Assembly (NCBI RefSeq): GCF_014650915.1
Contig: NZ_BMVW01000025.1
Location: 1 to 55,400 of the forward strand
Length of the DNA stretch: 55,400 bases
Direction of reading: 5' to 3'
Source: Streptomyces poonensis
GTDB taxonomy: Bacteria; Actinomycetota; Actinomycetes; Streptomycetales; Streptomycetaceae
Shown: positions 1 to 8,562 of the stretch, piece by piece
Numbering within the stretch: position 1 is the first letter of the stretch
How the letters are laid out: every line of letters starts with the position of its first letter
The notes under the pieces: generated by a model
The model's input: the letters and a program-made list of their open reading frames with translations, nothing else
Databases searched by the model: none
Told to the model about the DNA's origin: nothing
Program-made: the position numbers and the translations under genes

Positions 1-393
1 CGATGGCGCGCGATGCGCATGGACCGGGTCCAGCCCCACCCGCCGACCCACACCCCCTTCGGCCGACGGGACATCCCACACGGCGATCCCGCCGCCTTCG
101 TCATGACCGCACACGACCGCGGAGACGCCGCCGCCGCCGAATGGCCATGTCACGGCTCCGCCGTCCTCGCCCTGCCCGCCTCCACCGTCGCCCCGTTCGC
201 CCCCGGCGGATCAACAGTCGAGTACGACACCGAAACCACATGCCGCCTCACCCTCGGCGCATGGTCATGGCCAGGACTGGCAGGACTGCTCCTCACCTTC
301 GACGCCGACATCAGCGACATCCAACCGGCCGAACTCCGGCAGGCCCTGCACTCCCTGCGCACCCGGATCGACAAGGGACTCGGATCCGACTGA
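1..393 (+). CDS. WYL-domain (YafY-type) transcriptional regulator, C-terminal part, 5' end outside the window
   Basis: The reading frame is open from the first base (WRAMRMDRVQ...) and runs to the TGA ending at 393, so this is the end of a gene that begins upstream. The segment 'W-RAMRMDRVQPHPPTHTPFGRRD' has the layout of the last part of a WYL sensor domain (a W-R-x-F/M-R-x-DR motif followed by G-RR). It continues with the conserved WCX-type tail, including 'CRLTLGAWSWPGLAGLL' and a helix near the end. Proteins of this family have an N-terminal winged helix and a ligand-sensing WYL domain; only the latter is visible. The ATG at 13 lies inside the domain and is unlikely to be the real start. 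What it regulates cannot be told from the window. Confidence 0.7.
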   Translation, partial: RWRAMRMDRVQPHPPTHTPFGRRDIPHGDPAAFVMTAHDRGDAAAAEWPCHGSAVLALPASTVAPFAPGGSTVEYDTETTCRLTLGAWSWPGLAGLLLTFDADISDIQPAELRQALHSLRTRIDKGLGSD

Positions 394-484
394 CCTCACC
401 GTTGACCTGCACATCCGGCGTGAAGTGCGGAGGGGATGAACTGGGTGTTCCGTGAGGGGGTTCCCCGGCCTCCAGGCAGGCAGA

Positions 485-667
485 TCACAGACCGAAGCCG
501 GCGCCAACGGCTGTACGGATGTCCCCCAGGGCTATTGCCCTGCCCACAGTTACCTGGAACAGGACAGCACGGAATAAGCCAACAGGATCGTCACCGCCCC
601 CAAAACCGCGACCGGCGGCGAGCCTTTCCCCACCAGCTTGAGCGACGTCCCTGACCAGTACGACTAG
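485..667 (+). pseudogene. possible decayed coding remnant with an internal stop
   Basis: Frame 2 reads as coding-like sequence (GANGCTDVPQGYCPAHSY...) up to a TAA at 575-577. It then continues in the same frame (ANRIVTAPKTATGGEPFP...) to a TAG at 665-667. The two halves look like one interrupted reading frame, but no start codon with a ribosome site is evident and I do not recognise a family. The final TAG overlaps the stop of the convergent acetylesterase gene on the minus strand. It may simply be non-coding sequence. Confidence 0.2.
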
Positions 668-2214
668 GGAAGGTCGCCGATCCTCGTGAGCTCCAGGCCG
701 TTAAGGTGGGCCGTCTGGCCGGAGACCACCACGCTGAGCCGCCCGTCGTTCACCACGACGTCGCCGAAGGTGTGCTTGACCACGGAACGGCTGCCGGCGA
801 GTGCGCCACGGTCCTGGCCCTCGACGGAGAGGTTCGTCCGCGCCGAGCCGAGCAGGTCGCCGACATGGGCGGTCACCGCGTACACGCCGTCGGGAACGTC
901 CGCGGAGAACTCGTACTGCCCGCCGAACAGTGCCACGAAGTCCCGTTGCAGGGCGTCCAGGGCGCTGCCGCGGTCACGGCTGATCATGCCGGTGGTGTCG
1001 GTGAAGCCGTAGCCGCGCTCGGCGGTGTAGAGCGTCTCCGGAGTGACCTCGGTGAACCCCTCGTGCACCGGGCTGCCGGCCGGACCGAAGTCGTATCGCT
1101 GGTCGGGCACGCCTGTGGTGACCCGCAGCTTGCGCGAAGGTGCCGACTCGCCCGCACCGTTGACGGCGATCACCCGCAGCTCGTACGTGGTTCCCTCCTT
1201 CAGACCTCCTATGTCGGCCAGGGGGACGGTGGAGGTCGTCGCCAGGGTGAACTCGGCGCCCTCAACGTGCTTCTCCCTCTTCTGGATCCGGTAGATGTCG
1301 GCGCCGTGGACCGCCTTCCAGGTCAGCCGCGCCCCCTCGTTGGTCACGGTCTGCGCCGCCGGGGCAGCCGGCTTCTTCGGGACTCCGGTGGGCGGCGCGG
1401 CGTCGACGACGTGCTGCGCCAGCGGCGTGTCCAGCCCGGAGACGTCCTGGGCGACCAGCCGCGCCATCTGGATCGCGCCGTACTCCTGGAAGTGGGTGTC
1501 GTCCGCCGTGCCGTCGGGGCGGTTCGGGTACACGCCGGCCGGGACGTGCAGGAAGACGGACTTCGCCTCCTCCGGGCCGATCGTGTCGAGGTAGGCGCGG
1601 CTGGAGGCCGAGAGATCGACCAGCGGTACGTTCTCCTCGGCGGCCACCTCCGTCGCCGCCTCGACGTACTCGGGGAAGGAGACGTTGAACTCGCCCGTCG
1701 TACTGTTGTAGGAGCGTCGCGAGACGGGTGTGACGACGACGGGGACGGCGCCGCGTTCCCGCGCGCCGCCGATGTAGTCGGTGCGCAGGAACTCCTTGTA
1801 GTCCTCGGGCGAGGTGTAGCGCTCGGGGATGCTGACGGAGGCGTCGTTGTGCCCGAACTGGACGAAGAGATAGTCGCCCGGCTCTATCTTGTTCAGGATC
1901 GCGTCGAGCCGCCCCTGCTCGATGAAGGTGCGTGAGCTCCGGCCGCCGATGGCGTGGTTCTCCACCGTCACGTCGTCGTCCAGATAGCGGTCGATCACCT
2001 GGCCCCAGCCCGCCTGGGGAACCCAGTAGGGGTCATAGCTCTGCACCGTGGAGTCACCGGCGAGGTAGACCGTGATCCCGTCGTCCGCCGAGGCCGAGGC
2101 GGGGGCCGCCGGCAGCCAGGCCGCCACGCATGCCGCGGAGGCCAGCGCGGCGAGTGACGCCATGCGTCCGGGCCGGCCGCGTGATCCGGCCGGCGTGAGG
2201 GTGGTTCGCTTCAT
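664..2214 (-). CDS. secreted rhamnogalacturonan acetylesterase (SGNH/GDSL hydrolase) with FN3 and carbohydrate-binding-like C-terminus
   Basis: The 516-residue protein starts at the ATG at 2214, six bases after a clear AAGGAG; the longer frame upstream has no ribosome site. A signal peptide (MKRTTL... Ala-rich core ... ASASA) is followed by an SGNH domain. Block I is VYLAGDST (nucleophile Ser), block II GGRSSRTF, block III QFGHNDA (oxyanion Asn), and block V DDTHFQEYG supplies Asp and His. About residue 280 onward is a fibronectin type III domain (TWKAVHGADIYRIQKRE, ELRVIAVNGAGES). A last region (RYDFGPAGSPVHEGF...) resembles the beta-sandwich found in YesT/YesY-type enzymes. The protein should remove acetyl groups from the rhamnogalacturonan-I backbone outside the cell, helping the PL11 lyase encoded just upstream on the same strand. 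The two genes are separated by hairpins, so co-transcription is not certain. Confidence 0.85.
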   Translation of the reverse strand: MKRTTLTPAGSRGRPGRMASLAALASAACVAAWLPAAPASASADDGITVYLAGDSTVQSYDPYWVPQAGWGQVIDRYLDDDVTVENHAIGGRSSRTFIEQGRLDAILNKIEPGDYLFVQFGHNDASVSIPERYTSPEDYKEFLRTDYIGGARERGAVPVVVTPVSRRSYNSTTGEFNVSFPEYVEAATEVAAEENVPLVDLSASSRAYLDTIGPEEAKSVFLHVPAGVYPNRPDGTADDTHFQEYGAIQMARLVAQDVSGLDTPLAQHVVDAAPPTGVPKKPAAPAAQTVTNEGARLTWKAVHGADIYRIQKREKHVEGAEFTLATTSTVPLADIGGLKEGTTYELRVIAVNGAGESAPSRKLRVTTGVPDQRYDFGPAGSPVHEGFTEVTPETLYTAERGYGFTDTTGMISRDRGSALDALQRDFVALFGGQYEFSADVPDGVYAVTAHVGDLLGSARTNLSVEGQDRGALAGSRSVVKHTFGDVVVNDGRLSVVVSGQTAHLNGLELTRIGDLP

Positions 2215-2456
2215 CAGTGACTCCTTAGTGCTGACGATTGGTTGCACCCGAGGCAGCCGCCGGTCGACGCGGACGCGCCGTCTTCTTCCTCTCCGTGGAC
2301 GTGGACCGGTGGACCAGGACATGGGTGACGGAACCCCGTGGCCGATGGCCGCGGAAAGGGAGCGGTGCACGCGGAGAGGACGCGGCAAGGCCCTCGCAGC
2401 TCCCCTCGCTCGACGGTGAGTCGCTGCGATCACCGCCGGCCAGCGGCAAGAACCGG

Positions 2457-2521
2457 GTCCAGCGGCCGGGAGCCCGGCCGCTGGACGGCCGCTCAGCCGT
2501 GCGTCATGACGGGTGACGCAC
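2457..2521 (-). terminator. double hairpin downstream of the PL11 lyase gene
   Basis: Two perfect hairpins follow the lyase stop codon on the minus strand. The first has 8-bp arms GTGCGTCA/TGACGCAC (2499-2521, loop 7). The second has 14-bp arms, 2457-2470 pairing with 2473-2486. Neither has a T tract, which is common in streptomycete terminators. They occupy most of the otherwise gene-free interval 2215-2526 between the lyase and acetylesterase genes; the rest of that interval shows nothing but the acetylesterase ribosome site near 2221-2226. Confidence 0.6.
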
Positions 2522-2526
2522 GCTGG

Positions 2527-4515
2527 TCATCGTGTGTAGCGGATGGCGGGCCGGGCCGGCTGCTTCATGTCCTTGCCGATGAAGTAGCCGGTCCACGGCG
2601 GCTGGTTGTAGGCGACGTTCTGCCAGGCGACTCCGAGGCGGTACTGCGGGTCGTGCATCAGGGTGGGCAGCCGCAGGTCCGTCCCGGCGGTCGTGGTGTA
2701 GATCCGCAGCGCCGACTCGTCCTGGGCGCGGTAGATCACCTCTTCCCGCCAGTCGCCGTACAGGTCGGCCTGGAGCGCGGGGTTTCCCTTGGTCCAGTTG
2801 TTGGTGTACACGCCTTCGGGCTGGAAGACGGTGTTCTGGGTGCCGGTCTGCCCGTCCCACTTGGCGATGTACGGCCGGCCCGCCGGATCCGTCGACTCGT
2901 TGAAGTCGTGGTCGAGGATCTCCCGCAGGGGGTCGCCGTCCCACCAGATCATGTGGTTGGCCGAGGGGATGGACGTGCCGAGCAGGGTGCCGTCGGCCGC
3001 GCGCAGTTCGCCCTCGCGGGAGTTCCAGGCGCCGGTGGCGGTGACCGCCCAGGCCTCCGCGCCCGGGTGGGCGGGGTCGATGTCACCGGCCGCCGCGCGC
3101 CCGATGTCCCGGGTGGCGGGCATGCCGTAGAGGATCTCGCCGGTGGCCGCGTCCCGGAAGGTCGCCCCGCGGCTGCCCGAGGCCGACATCGACTCGTGGG
3201 CGGAGAAGACCTCCAGACCGGGGCGGCTCGGGTCGAGGTCGGAGACGTGCAGGGCGTCCCCGTGGCCCAGCTTCGTGTTGTACAGCGGAGAGCCGTCGTC
3301 GTCGACGGTCAGCGAGCCGTAGACGATCTCGTCCTTGGCGTCGCCGTCCACGTCCGCGACCGCCAGGTTGTGGTTGCCCTGCCCCTCGTACTCCTTGCCC
3401 AGCTCGTCGGAGTCGAACGCCCAGCGCTGCTTCAGCCGCTCGCCGTCGAAGTCGAAGGCGGTCAGGGTGGAGCGGGTGTAGTAGCCGCGGGCGAAGACGA
3501 CCGAGGGACGCTTGCCGTCCAGGTAGGCGACACCGGCCAGGAAGCGGTCGGCGCGGTTGCCGTAGCAGTCGCCCCACTTGCAGGTGTCGCCCCGCCCCGG
3601 CACGTAGTCCACGGTGTCGACCGCGGCGCCGGTCCTGCCGTCGAAGACCGTCAGGTACTCCGGGCCGGACAGCACATAGCCGCTGCTGTTGCGGTGGTCG
3701 GCCGCCGGGTCGCCGATCACCGTGCCGGTGCCGTCCACCGTGCCGTCGGCCGTCTTCACGGTCACCTCGGACCGGCCGTCGCCGTCCAGGTCGTAGACCA
3801 TCAGCTGGGTGTAGTGCGCCCCGGCGCGGATGTTGCGGCCCAGGTCGATGCGCCACAGCTGCTCGCCGTCCAGGGTGTAGGCGTCGAGGTAGACGTTTCC
3901 GGTGTAGCCGCTGCGGGAGTTGTCCTGGGCGTTGCTCGGCTCCCACTTCTGCACGATCTCGTACCGGCCGTCACCGTCGAGGTCGCCGACGCTCGCGTCG
4001 TTGAGGTGGTAGTCGTACGCCTGCCCGGTCGGCGTGACGCCGCCCGCCGGCCGGTTGACCGGGATCTCCTTGTACTGCTGGGACCAGACGCCGAACGTGG
4101 CGGTGCGCTCGGTGACCCGGCCGCCGCGCAGGACCGCCACCCGGTAGACCGAGTCGGCGGTGCCGCGCGGGTCGGTGAGGCTGGTCGCGTCGCGGACCGG
4201 GGTGCGGGTGATGCGGCGGCCGTCCCGGTACACGTGGAAGGCGGTGTTCTCCGGGTCCAGGCCGAGCATCCGCCAGCCGACGAAGACCCCGTCCCCGGTC
4301 CGCACGGCGACCGGCGCCCGGTCGAGGTTCTCCATCTGGCGCAGCGGGCGGTCCGGCCGGTGGCCGCCGGACGCGGTGGCCGGGCCGGTGAACGCGGTGG
4401 CGGCGGTGGCCAGGACGGCGAGGCAAGCGGTGACCAGGCGGGCGCGGGTGCGGCCGGCCCCGGCCGTGGTCCTCGTGGTGCGTCCGGTGCCGTGAACGGT
4501 GGATCTCCTGCCCAT
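2527..4515 (-). CDS. secreted rhamnogalacturonan lyase, polysaccharide lyase family 11
   Basis: The 662-residue product resembles Bacillus YesW/YesX. It has an Arg-rich N-terminus and Ala-rich signal peptide, then the family's opening RQMENLDRAPVAVRTGDGVFVGWRMLG. An eight-bladed propeller body follows, with calcium-type loops DLDGDGRYEIV, DLDGDGRSEVTVK and DVDGDAKDEIVYG. The tail matches YNQPPWTGYFIGKDM. It cleaves the Rha-GalA backbone of RG-I by beta-elimination outside the cell. ATGs occur at 4521 and 4515. AAAGGAG lies directly against the first, but about 7 bases before the second, so 4515 is chosen. Upstream are two palindromes (4558-4569, 4635-4644) that look like LacI-type operators, suggesting induction by a pectin fragment. 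It probably belongs with the acetylesterase downstream and the rhamnosidase remnant upstream. Confidence 0.9.
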   Translation of the reverse strand: MGRRSTVHGTGRTTRTTAGAGRTRARLVTACLAVLATAATAFTGPATASGGHRPDRPLRQMENLDRAPVAVRTGDGVFVGWRMLGLDPENTAFHVYRDGRRITRTPVRDATSLTDPRGTADSVYRVAVLRGGRVTERTATFGVWSQQYKEIPVNRPAGGVTPTGQAYDYHLNDASVGDLDGDGRYEIVQKWEPSNAQDNSRSGYTGNVYLDAYTLDGEQLWRIDLGRNIRAGAHYTQLMVYDLDGDGRSEVTVKTADGTVDGTGTVIGDPAADHRNSSGYVLSGPEYLTVFDGRTGAAVDTVDYVPGRGDTCKWGDCYGNRADRFLAGVAYLDGKRPSVVFARGYYTRSTLTAFDFDGERLKQRWAFDSDELGKEYEGQGNHNLAVADVDGDAKDEIVYGSLTVDDDGSPLYNTKLGHGDALHVSDLDPSRPGLEVFSAHESMSASGSRGATFRDAATGEILYGMPATRDIGRAAAGDIDPAHPGAEAWAVTATGAWNSREGELRAADGTLLGTSIPSANHMIWWDGDPLREILDHDFNESTDPAGRPYIAKWDGQTGTQNTVFQPEGVYTNNWTKGNPALQADLYGDWREEVIYRAQDESALRIYTTTAGTDLRLPTLMHDPQYRLGVAWQNVAYNQPPWTGYFIGKDMKQPARPAIRYTR

Positions 4516-4557
4516 CCGCATGCTCCTTTGCTCGTCGGACGAGGGGTCCTGTGCATA

Positions 4558-4569
4558 TGAATCGATTCA
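4558..4569. promoter_or_regulatory. LacI/GalR-type operator in front of the PL11 lyase
   Basis: TGAATCGATTCA is a perfect 12-bp palindrome with the central CG expected of LacI-family operators. It lies 43 bases upstream of the lyase start. No LacI gene lies in the window, so the regulator would act in trans. The binding claim is inference. Confidence 0.55.
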
Positions 4570-4634
4570 CTGATCGGCCGTCCGAGTCTGGCGATGACCG
4601 ATCGGCAGGGTCAACCCACGCGTTCGCGCGGGTA

Positions 4635-4644
4635 GTTTCGAAAC
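4635..4644. promoter_or_regulatory. second CG-centred palindrome upstream of the PL11 lyase
   Basis: GTTTCGAAAC is a perfect 10-bp palindrome 66 bp beyond the first operator-like site. TTTCGAAA cores are seen at streptomycete glycan-utilisation promoters controlled by LacI-family proteins. It could be a second operator or chance. Confidence 0.35.
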
Positions 4645-4757
4645 ATTGCGTGTCGGGATCGGCATCCGACGTCGCGGTGCGGCCTACATGACGACGTTCG
4701 GCCGGCCGACCGCTGCCTTGCCTCACACCTGTCCGCCGCGTGACGGTGCGTGCCCGC

Positions 4758-5675
4758 TCAGGGCGCCGTGCGGAACGTGTGCGTGCCGCCCCCGACGGTG
4801 CGCGCGGTGCCGTCCGGAAGGACCACATCGGCCTCGATCCCCTCCGGGACCTCGACGTGGTCTCGATGCCGGAGCCGGTGCGCCGCCACCCGGACTCGAC
4901 CCGCCCGTGCGCAGTCCTCAGGCTCGCCCTGGCCCAGTCGAGGCCGGGCCCCGGGGGTCGGAGCCAGGCGGAGGCGGGCGTATCCGGGTTCGGCCGGACG
5001 GGTACCGGCGACCGCCTTGTGGAGCCAGTCCACCACGGCACCGAAGGCGTAGTGGTGGAAGCTGGTCGTCTCCCCCGGGTTGACGGTGCCGTCGGGGAGC
5101 ATCGAGTCGAGTCCCAGCGCTCCCAGATGGGGGTCGCCCCCGTCGTCACCGGGTGCAGCCACGACGGACGTCTCTCCTCCAGCAGCAGGCGGTACGCCTC
5201 CTCGACGTGGCCGTTCTCCGACAGGGCCCAGGTGACGAACGGCGTGCCCGCGAAACCGGTGGTCACGCGGTAGTCCGCCTGCCGGACCAGTACGGCGAGG
5301 CGGGAGGCGGCCGCCCCGCGCTCCGTCTCCTCCAGCAGGCCGAAGCGGACCGCGAGCGCGTAGACCGTCGCGCAGTCCGAGCGGATGCGGCCACCGCCGT
5401 CCGTCACGTAGTGGCGGCGGAAGGCGTCCTTCGTCCGCCCGGCCAGCCGCGGCCAGCGGTCGGCGTCCGCCTTCTCGTCCAGCAGCCGGGCGGCTTGCGC
5501 GGTGCAGGCCGCCGAACGGTACAGGCAGGCCGTGGCGACGACGGCGGGGTCCGCCTCGGCCGCCTGCGGCTCGTCGGGCGGGGCGTCCGGGTCGAACCAG
5601 TCGCCGGACCGGAAGCCCTGGTCCCACAGACCGGCCGGGGAGCGGGAAGAGAGGACGGACTCCAGGTGGAGGACC
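4758..5675 (-). pseudogene. GH78 alpha-L-rhamnosidase, 5'-truncated and frameshifted
   Basis: Only the C-terminal third of a GH78 enzyme remains (HLESVLSS..GLWDQGFRSGDW, ADPAVVATACLYRSA, TGFAGTPFVTWALSENGH, IWERWDS, MLPDGTVNPGETTSFHHYAFGAV). Three indels break the frame. A 5-bp duplication CGAGTCGAGT at 5103-5112 falls between IWERWDS and MLPDGT. One extra base lies in the C/G run near 4948-4957. One base is missing near 4861. The first two restore frame, the third shifts it again, and the frame then ends at a family-like C-terminus (TVGGGTHTF). Homology begins near 5675, so about two thirds of the gene, including most of the catalytic (alpha/alpha) barrel and its N-terminal domains, is gone. 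An intact copy would have removed rhamnose from RG fragments or flavonoid rutinosides. Confidence 0.85.
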
Positions 5676-5738
5676 GGTCGCGTCGCCCGAGGCGCCGCTC
5701 TCCTCGACCTCACGCGACGGATCGATGAACCGACTCGA

Positions 5739-7685
5739 TCACGCGGGCCCGGTGCTCGTGCGAGTCTGCGGCGAGACCTTCCGGCCTCGGTCCGGCGCCG
5801 GTTCGGCCGGTACCGGCAGCCCGGTGGAACCGGCTCCCGGCAGATCGTCCGCAGGGACCGGCTCAGGGCTCTCGGCGCTCTCGGCGCTCTCGGCGCTCTC
5901 GCCGAGGAAGCCGCCCGACTGGTGCTGCCACAGTTTGGCGTAGGCGCCGCCCGCGGCGAGCAGTTCCCCGTGGGCGCCCTGCTCGACCACGCTCCCCCGG
6001 TCGAGGACGACGAGACGGTCCATGCCGGCCACGGTGCTCAGGCGGTGGGCGACCACCAGCGCCGTACGTCCGTCCATCAGCCGCCACAGGGCGTCCTGGA
6101 CGAGGATCTCGCTCTCCGAGTCCAGGGCGCTGGTCGCCTCGTCGAGCAGCAGGATCGGGGCGTCGCGGAGGATCGCCCTGGCAAGGGCGACCCGTTGGCG
6201 CTGGCCGCCCGACAGCTTCACTCCCCTCTCCCCCACCAGGGTGGCGAAGCCCTCGGGGAGCTGGTCGGCGAACTCCGTGACGTGCGCGGCCGCGGCCGCC
6301 GCGTGGATCTCCTCGTCGGTGGCGCCGGGCCGGGCGAAGGCGATGTTGTCCCGCAGGCTGCGGTGGAACATCGCGGGGTCCTGCGGGACGTAGGCGATCA
6401 GTGAGCGCAGGTCGGCCTGGCGCAGCCGGCTGATGTCCTGACCGCCGATCAGGACGCGTCCGGCGTCGATGTCCGCCATCCGCAGCAGGAGCCGGGTGAG
6501 TGTGGTCTTGCCGCCGCCCGACCTGCCGACCAGACCGATCCGTGCGCCGCCGGGCACGTCCAGGTCGAGGCCCTGGAAGATCGGCTTCGCACCCGCGTGG
6601 GCGAAGGTCACCGCCTCGAAGCGGATGCCGGTGTCCCGCGGCGCGAGCGGTTCGGGTTCCGCCGCGTCCAGCACGGTGGGCGGGTCCAGCAGCAGCTCCG
6701 TGAACTGCGCGGCCTCGGTCATCGAGCTCTCCAGCCGCCGGTAGATCTGGTTGAACTCGAACATGATCTGGGTCGCGTTGGAGTAGTAGGTGAAAGCGAT
6801 GATGATCTCCTCCACTCCCTGGCCCGGGCCACCGAAGGCGATGGCGACCAACAGGCCCAGCACGTTGGTCAGCACGGACATGGGAGCGATCAGAGTGTCG
6901 ACGCGCAGATTGCCGTAGTCCCATGACTTCAGCGTCAGACGCCGCGACTCCGCGACGCGGCGGCGGTGTTCGTCGGCCTCCCGCTGCTCGGCGGCGAACG
7001 CCCGGATGGTCTCCATGTTCATGAGGCTGTCGGCGACGTGGCCGGAGACCCGGGCGATCGCCGCCTCACGGTCGTGGACGAGCGCCTGACGGCGGCGGAT
7101 CAGCGGGGTGGCGCCCACCACGGTCAGTGCGATCATCAGGACGAGTCCGGCCACGAGCATCGGTTCGTAGTGCCACAGCACCACGGCGCCGAACACCAGC
7201 GGCACCAGACTGCCCACGATCCGGTACGTCACCGTGTCGACGAAGTCCTCGAAGCGCCTGCCGAAGCTCAGCACCCGTTTGGTCAGGGAGCCGGCGAAGT
7301 TGTCGTGGAAGAACGCCACGTCCCGGGCGAAGAGTTCGTCCATGCCGATCACGTACAGGTGCTCCATGCCGAGGGCGTCCACGCGGTTCAGGCAGTGCTG
7401 CCCGATCCGCCACACGGTCTCGGCGAGCAGCAGCACCGCGCCGAAGCCCAGCACGTACGGCAGTGCCGAGGCGAGGGTGAGACCACCGTCGTCGGCGGCC
7501 TGCCCCGCCAGTCGGGCGACCAGCAGGGGGGCGACGTAGCGGATGCCGGTGGTGCCCACGGCCGGCAGCAGCAGCGCGGGCAGGGCCAGCCGTCGTAGTC
7601 GGAACAGTTCCCGGACGTATCGGCGCAGTGCGAGAAGGACCGCGCTCCTGCCCGGCATCGGCCCGTGCGTATCTGTTGTACCCAT
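5739..7685 (-). CDS. ABC exporter half-transporter (fused membrane and ATP-binding domains)
   Basis: The 648-residue protein starts at the ATG at 7685, preceded by GGGAG; the longer frame has no ribosome site. Residues 20-330 form an exporter-type six-helix membrane domain, including AFFHDNFAGSLTKRVLSFGRRFEDF and METIRAFAAEQREADEH. The nucleotide-binding domain has Walker A GRSGGGKT (387-394), Q-loop VPQDPAMF, signature LSGGQ (491-495), Walker B ILLLDEATSAL and H-loop VAHRLSTV. A C-terminal tail holds a short tandem repeat (ESAESAESAES) encoded by 9-bp units, CTCGGCGCT on the plus strand, around 5871-5905. It would work as a homodimer or with an unseen partner. The substrate is unknown and nothing adjacent indicates one. 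Confidence 0.85.
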   Translation of the reverse strand: MGTTDTHGPMPGRSAVLLALRRYVRELFRLRRLALPALLLPAVGTTGIRYVAPLLVARLAGQAADDGGLTLASALPYVLGFGAVLLLAETVWRIGQHCLNRVDALGMEHLYVIGMDELFARDVAFFHDNFAGSLTKRVLSFGRRFEDFVDTVTYRIVGSLVPLVFGAVVLWHYEPMLVAGLVLMIALTVVGATPLIRRRQALVHDREAAIARVSGHVADSLMNMETIRAFAAEQREADEHRRRVAESRRLTLKSWDYGNLRVDTLIAPMSVLTNVLGLLVAIAFGGPGQGVEEIIIAFTYYSNATQIMFEFNQIYRRLESSMTEAAQFTELLLDPPTVLDAAEPEPLAPRDTGIRFEAVTFAHAGAKPIFQGLDLDVPGGARIGLVGRSGGGKTTLTRLLLRMADIDAGRVLIGGQDISRLRQADLRSLIAYVPQDPAMFHRSLRDNIAFARPGATDEEIHAAAAAAHVTEFADQLPEGFATLVGERGVKLSGGQRQRVALARAILRDAPILLLDEATSALDSESEILVQDALWRLMDGRTALVVAHRLSTVAGMDRLVVLDRGSVVEQGAHGELLAAGGAYAKLWQHQSGGFLGESAESAESAESPEPVPADDLPGAGSTGLPVPAEPAPDRGRKVSPQTRTSTGPA

Positions 7686-7843
7686 CACGCTCCCGGAGGT
7701 CGGAACTCGGGAGTTTCCCGTCGGGAGAGGCCACGGGTCCAGGCATTTAGCGCGGACGGGCGAGAACCGGACACCGCCGCCCGCACATCGCGCCCGAGTC
7801 GGCGCCGCGACGCCACGCCGCAGCACCACGGTCAGCTGTCAGG

Positions 7844-8269
7844 TCAGCGAGGCGGTACGGACCGCGCGACGAAGCGGGCAAGCGCCTCGGCGGCGCCGCG
7901 GGGCAGGCCGGCGACCGTCGCCTCCGGCAACGTGGTGATCACGGCCCGCAGCCGCGCGCCCGGCTCCGGCAGCAGGTCCCAGGCCGCCGCAGGGGCATCG
8001 ACGGCGGCGAGCAGCAGGTCGCCCTCGTAGAAGCAGGCGTCGAGCAGCGGGTCCTCGATCAGCAGGCGCACGGCGAGTGGGAGGACGTAGGGCAGCGCCA
8101 CCCGCTGGGACAGGAGAGTACGCAGATCCGCCGGCCCGAGTGCGCCCAGGGGCACACGCCGCAGCTCGTGCACGGTGCGCACCAACCGGGTCGCGTCAGC
8201 GGCAGGAGGGGCCCACCGGGGCGGGTCCAGCTCATCGAGCGTGCGGTCGAGGTGCAGCAGATGGTCCAT
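7844..8269 (-). CDS. contact-dependent growth inhibition immunity-like protein (CdiI_3-type), orphan
   Basis: The 141-residue protein starts at MDHLLHLDRTLDELDPP (ATG 8269, GAGG 8 bases upstream); the frame extends further but is not coding-like. The pattern of an opening 'L..LDPP.W', a middle 'VHELRRVPLGALGPADLRTLLSQRVALPYVLPLAVRLL', then 'DPLLDACFYEGDLLLAAV' is typical of small proteins annotated in Streptomyces as CDI-system immunity proteins. The protein is all-helical and cytosolic by appearance, without signal or membrane segment. No toxin gene of a CDI, Rhs or polymorphic-toxin kind is adjacent, so an immunity role rests on family resemblance alone. It is divergent from the AfsR-like regulator at 8563. 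Confidence 0.6.
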   Translation of the reverse strand: MDHLLHLDRTLDELDPPRWAPPAADATRLVRTVHELRRVPLGALGPADLRTLLSQRVALPYVLPLAVRLLIEDPLLDACFYEGDLLLAAVDAPAAAWDLLPEPGARLRAVITTLPEATVAGLPRGAAEALARFVARSVPPR

Positions 8270-8403
8270 GGGTTCATCCTCACCGGCACGGGCCAGGGCT
8301 CTCGGGCTCGGGTCGCCGGAGGGGCCGGGGCACATCAGCCCGCGGCTGTCCGGGGTGGGCGGCGGAGACGGCCAGGGGCAGGGGACAGTTCCTCCCGGTC
8401 GTT

Positions 8404-8422
8404 CAGATGAACGTTCGATCTG
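8404..8422. promoter_or_regulatory. nested palindrome in the divergent cdiI-like / regulator intergenic region
   Basis: A perfect GAACGTTC (8409-8416) is flanked by inverted CAGAT (8404-8408) and ATCTG (8418-8422) with a one-base offset. It sits in the 293-bp gap between two divergently transcribed genes and may be an operator. There is no direct evidence of function. Confidence 0.3.
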
Positions 8423-8562
8423 GTTCTTGCCGCGGCTGGTCGGAATCGGTCCGGTCCGCACCCCTTTTATGCCGCCTTCGGACTGACGGAGTCGATCGCA
8501 CGCCGGGACAACTACTGTGATTCCCCTCACGGCTGGCTTGCTCTCGAGAAGAGGCGCGATCA

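Noticed and set aside
2215..2526. N-terminal extension of the acetylesterase up to 2433
   Set aside because: The extension is Arg-rich shadow sequence without ribosome site; the AAGGAG-preceded ATG at 2214 starts a good signal peptide.
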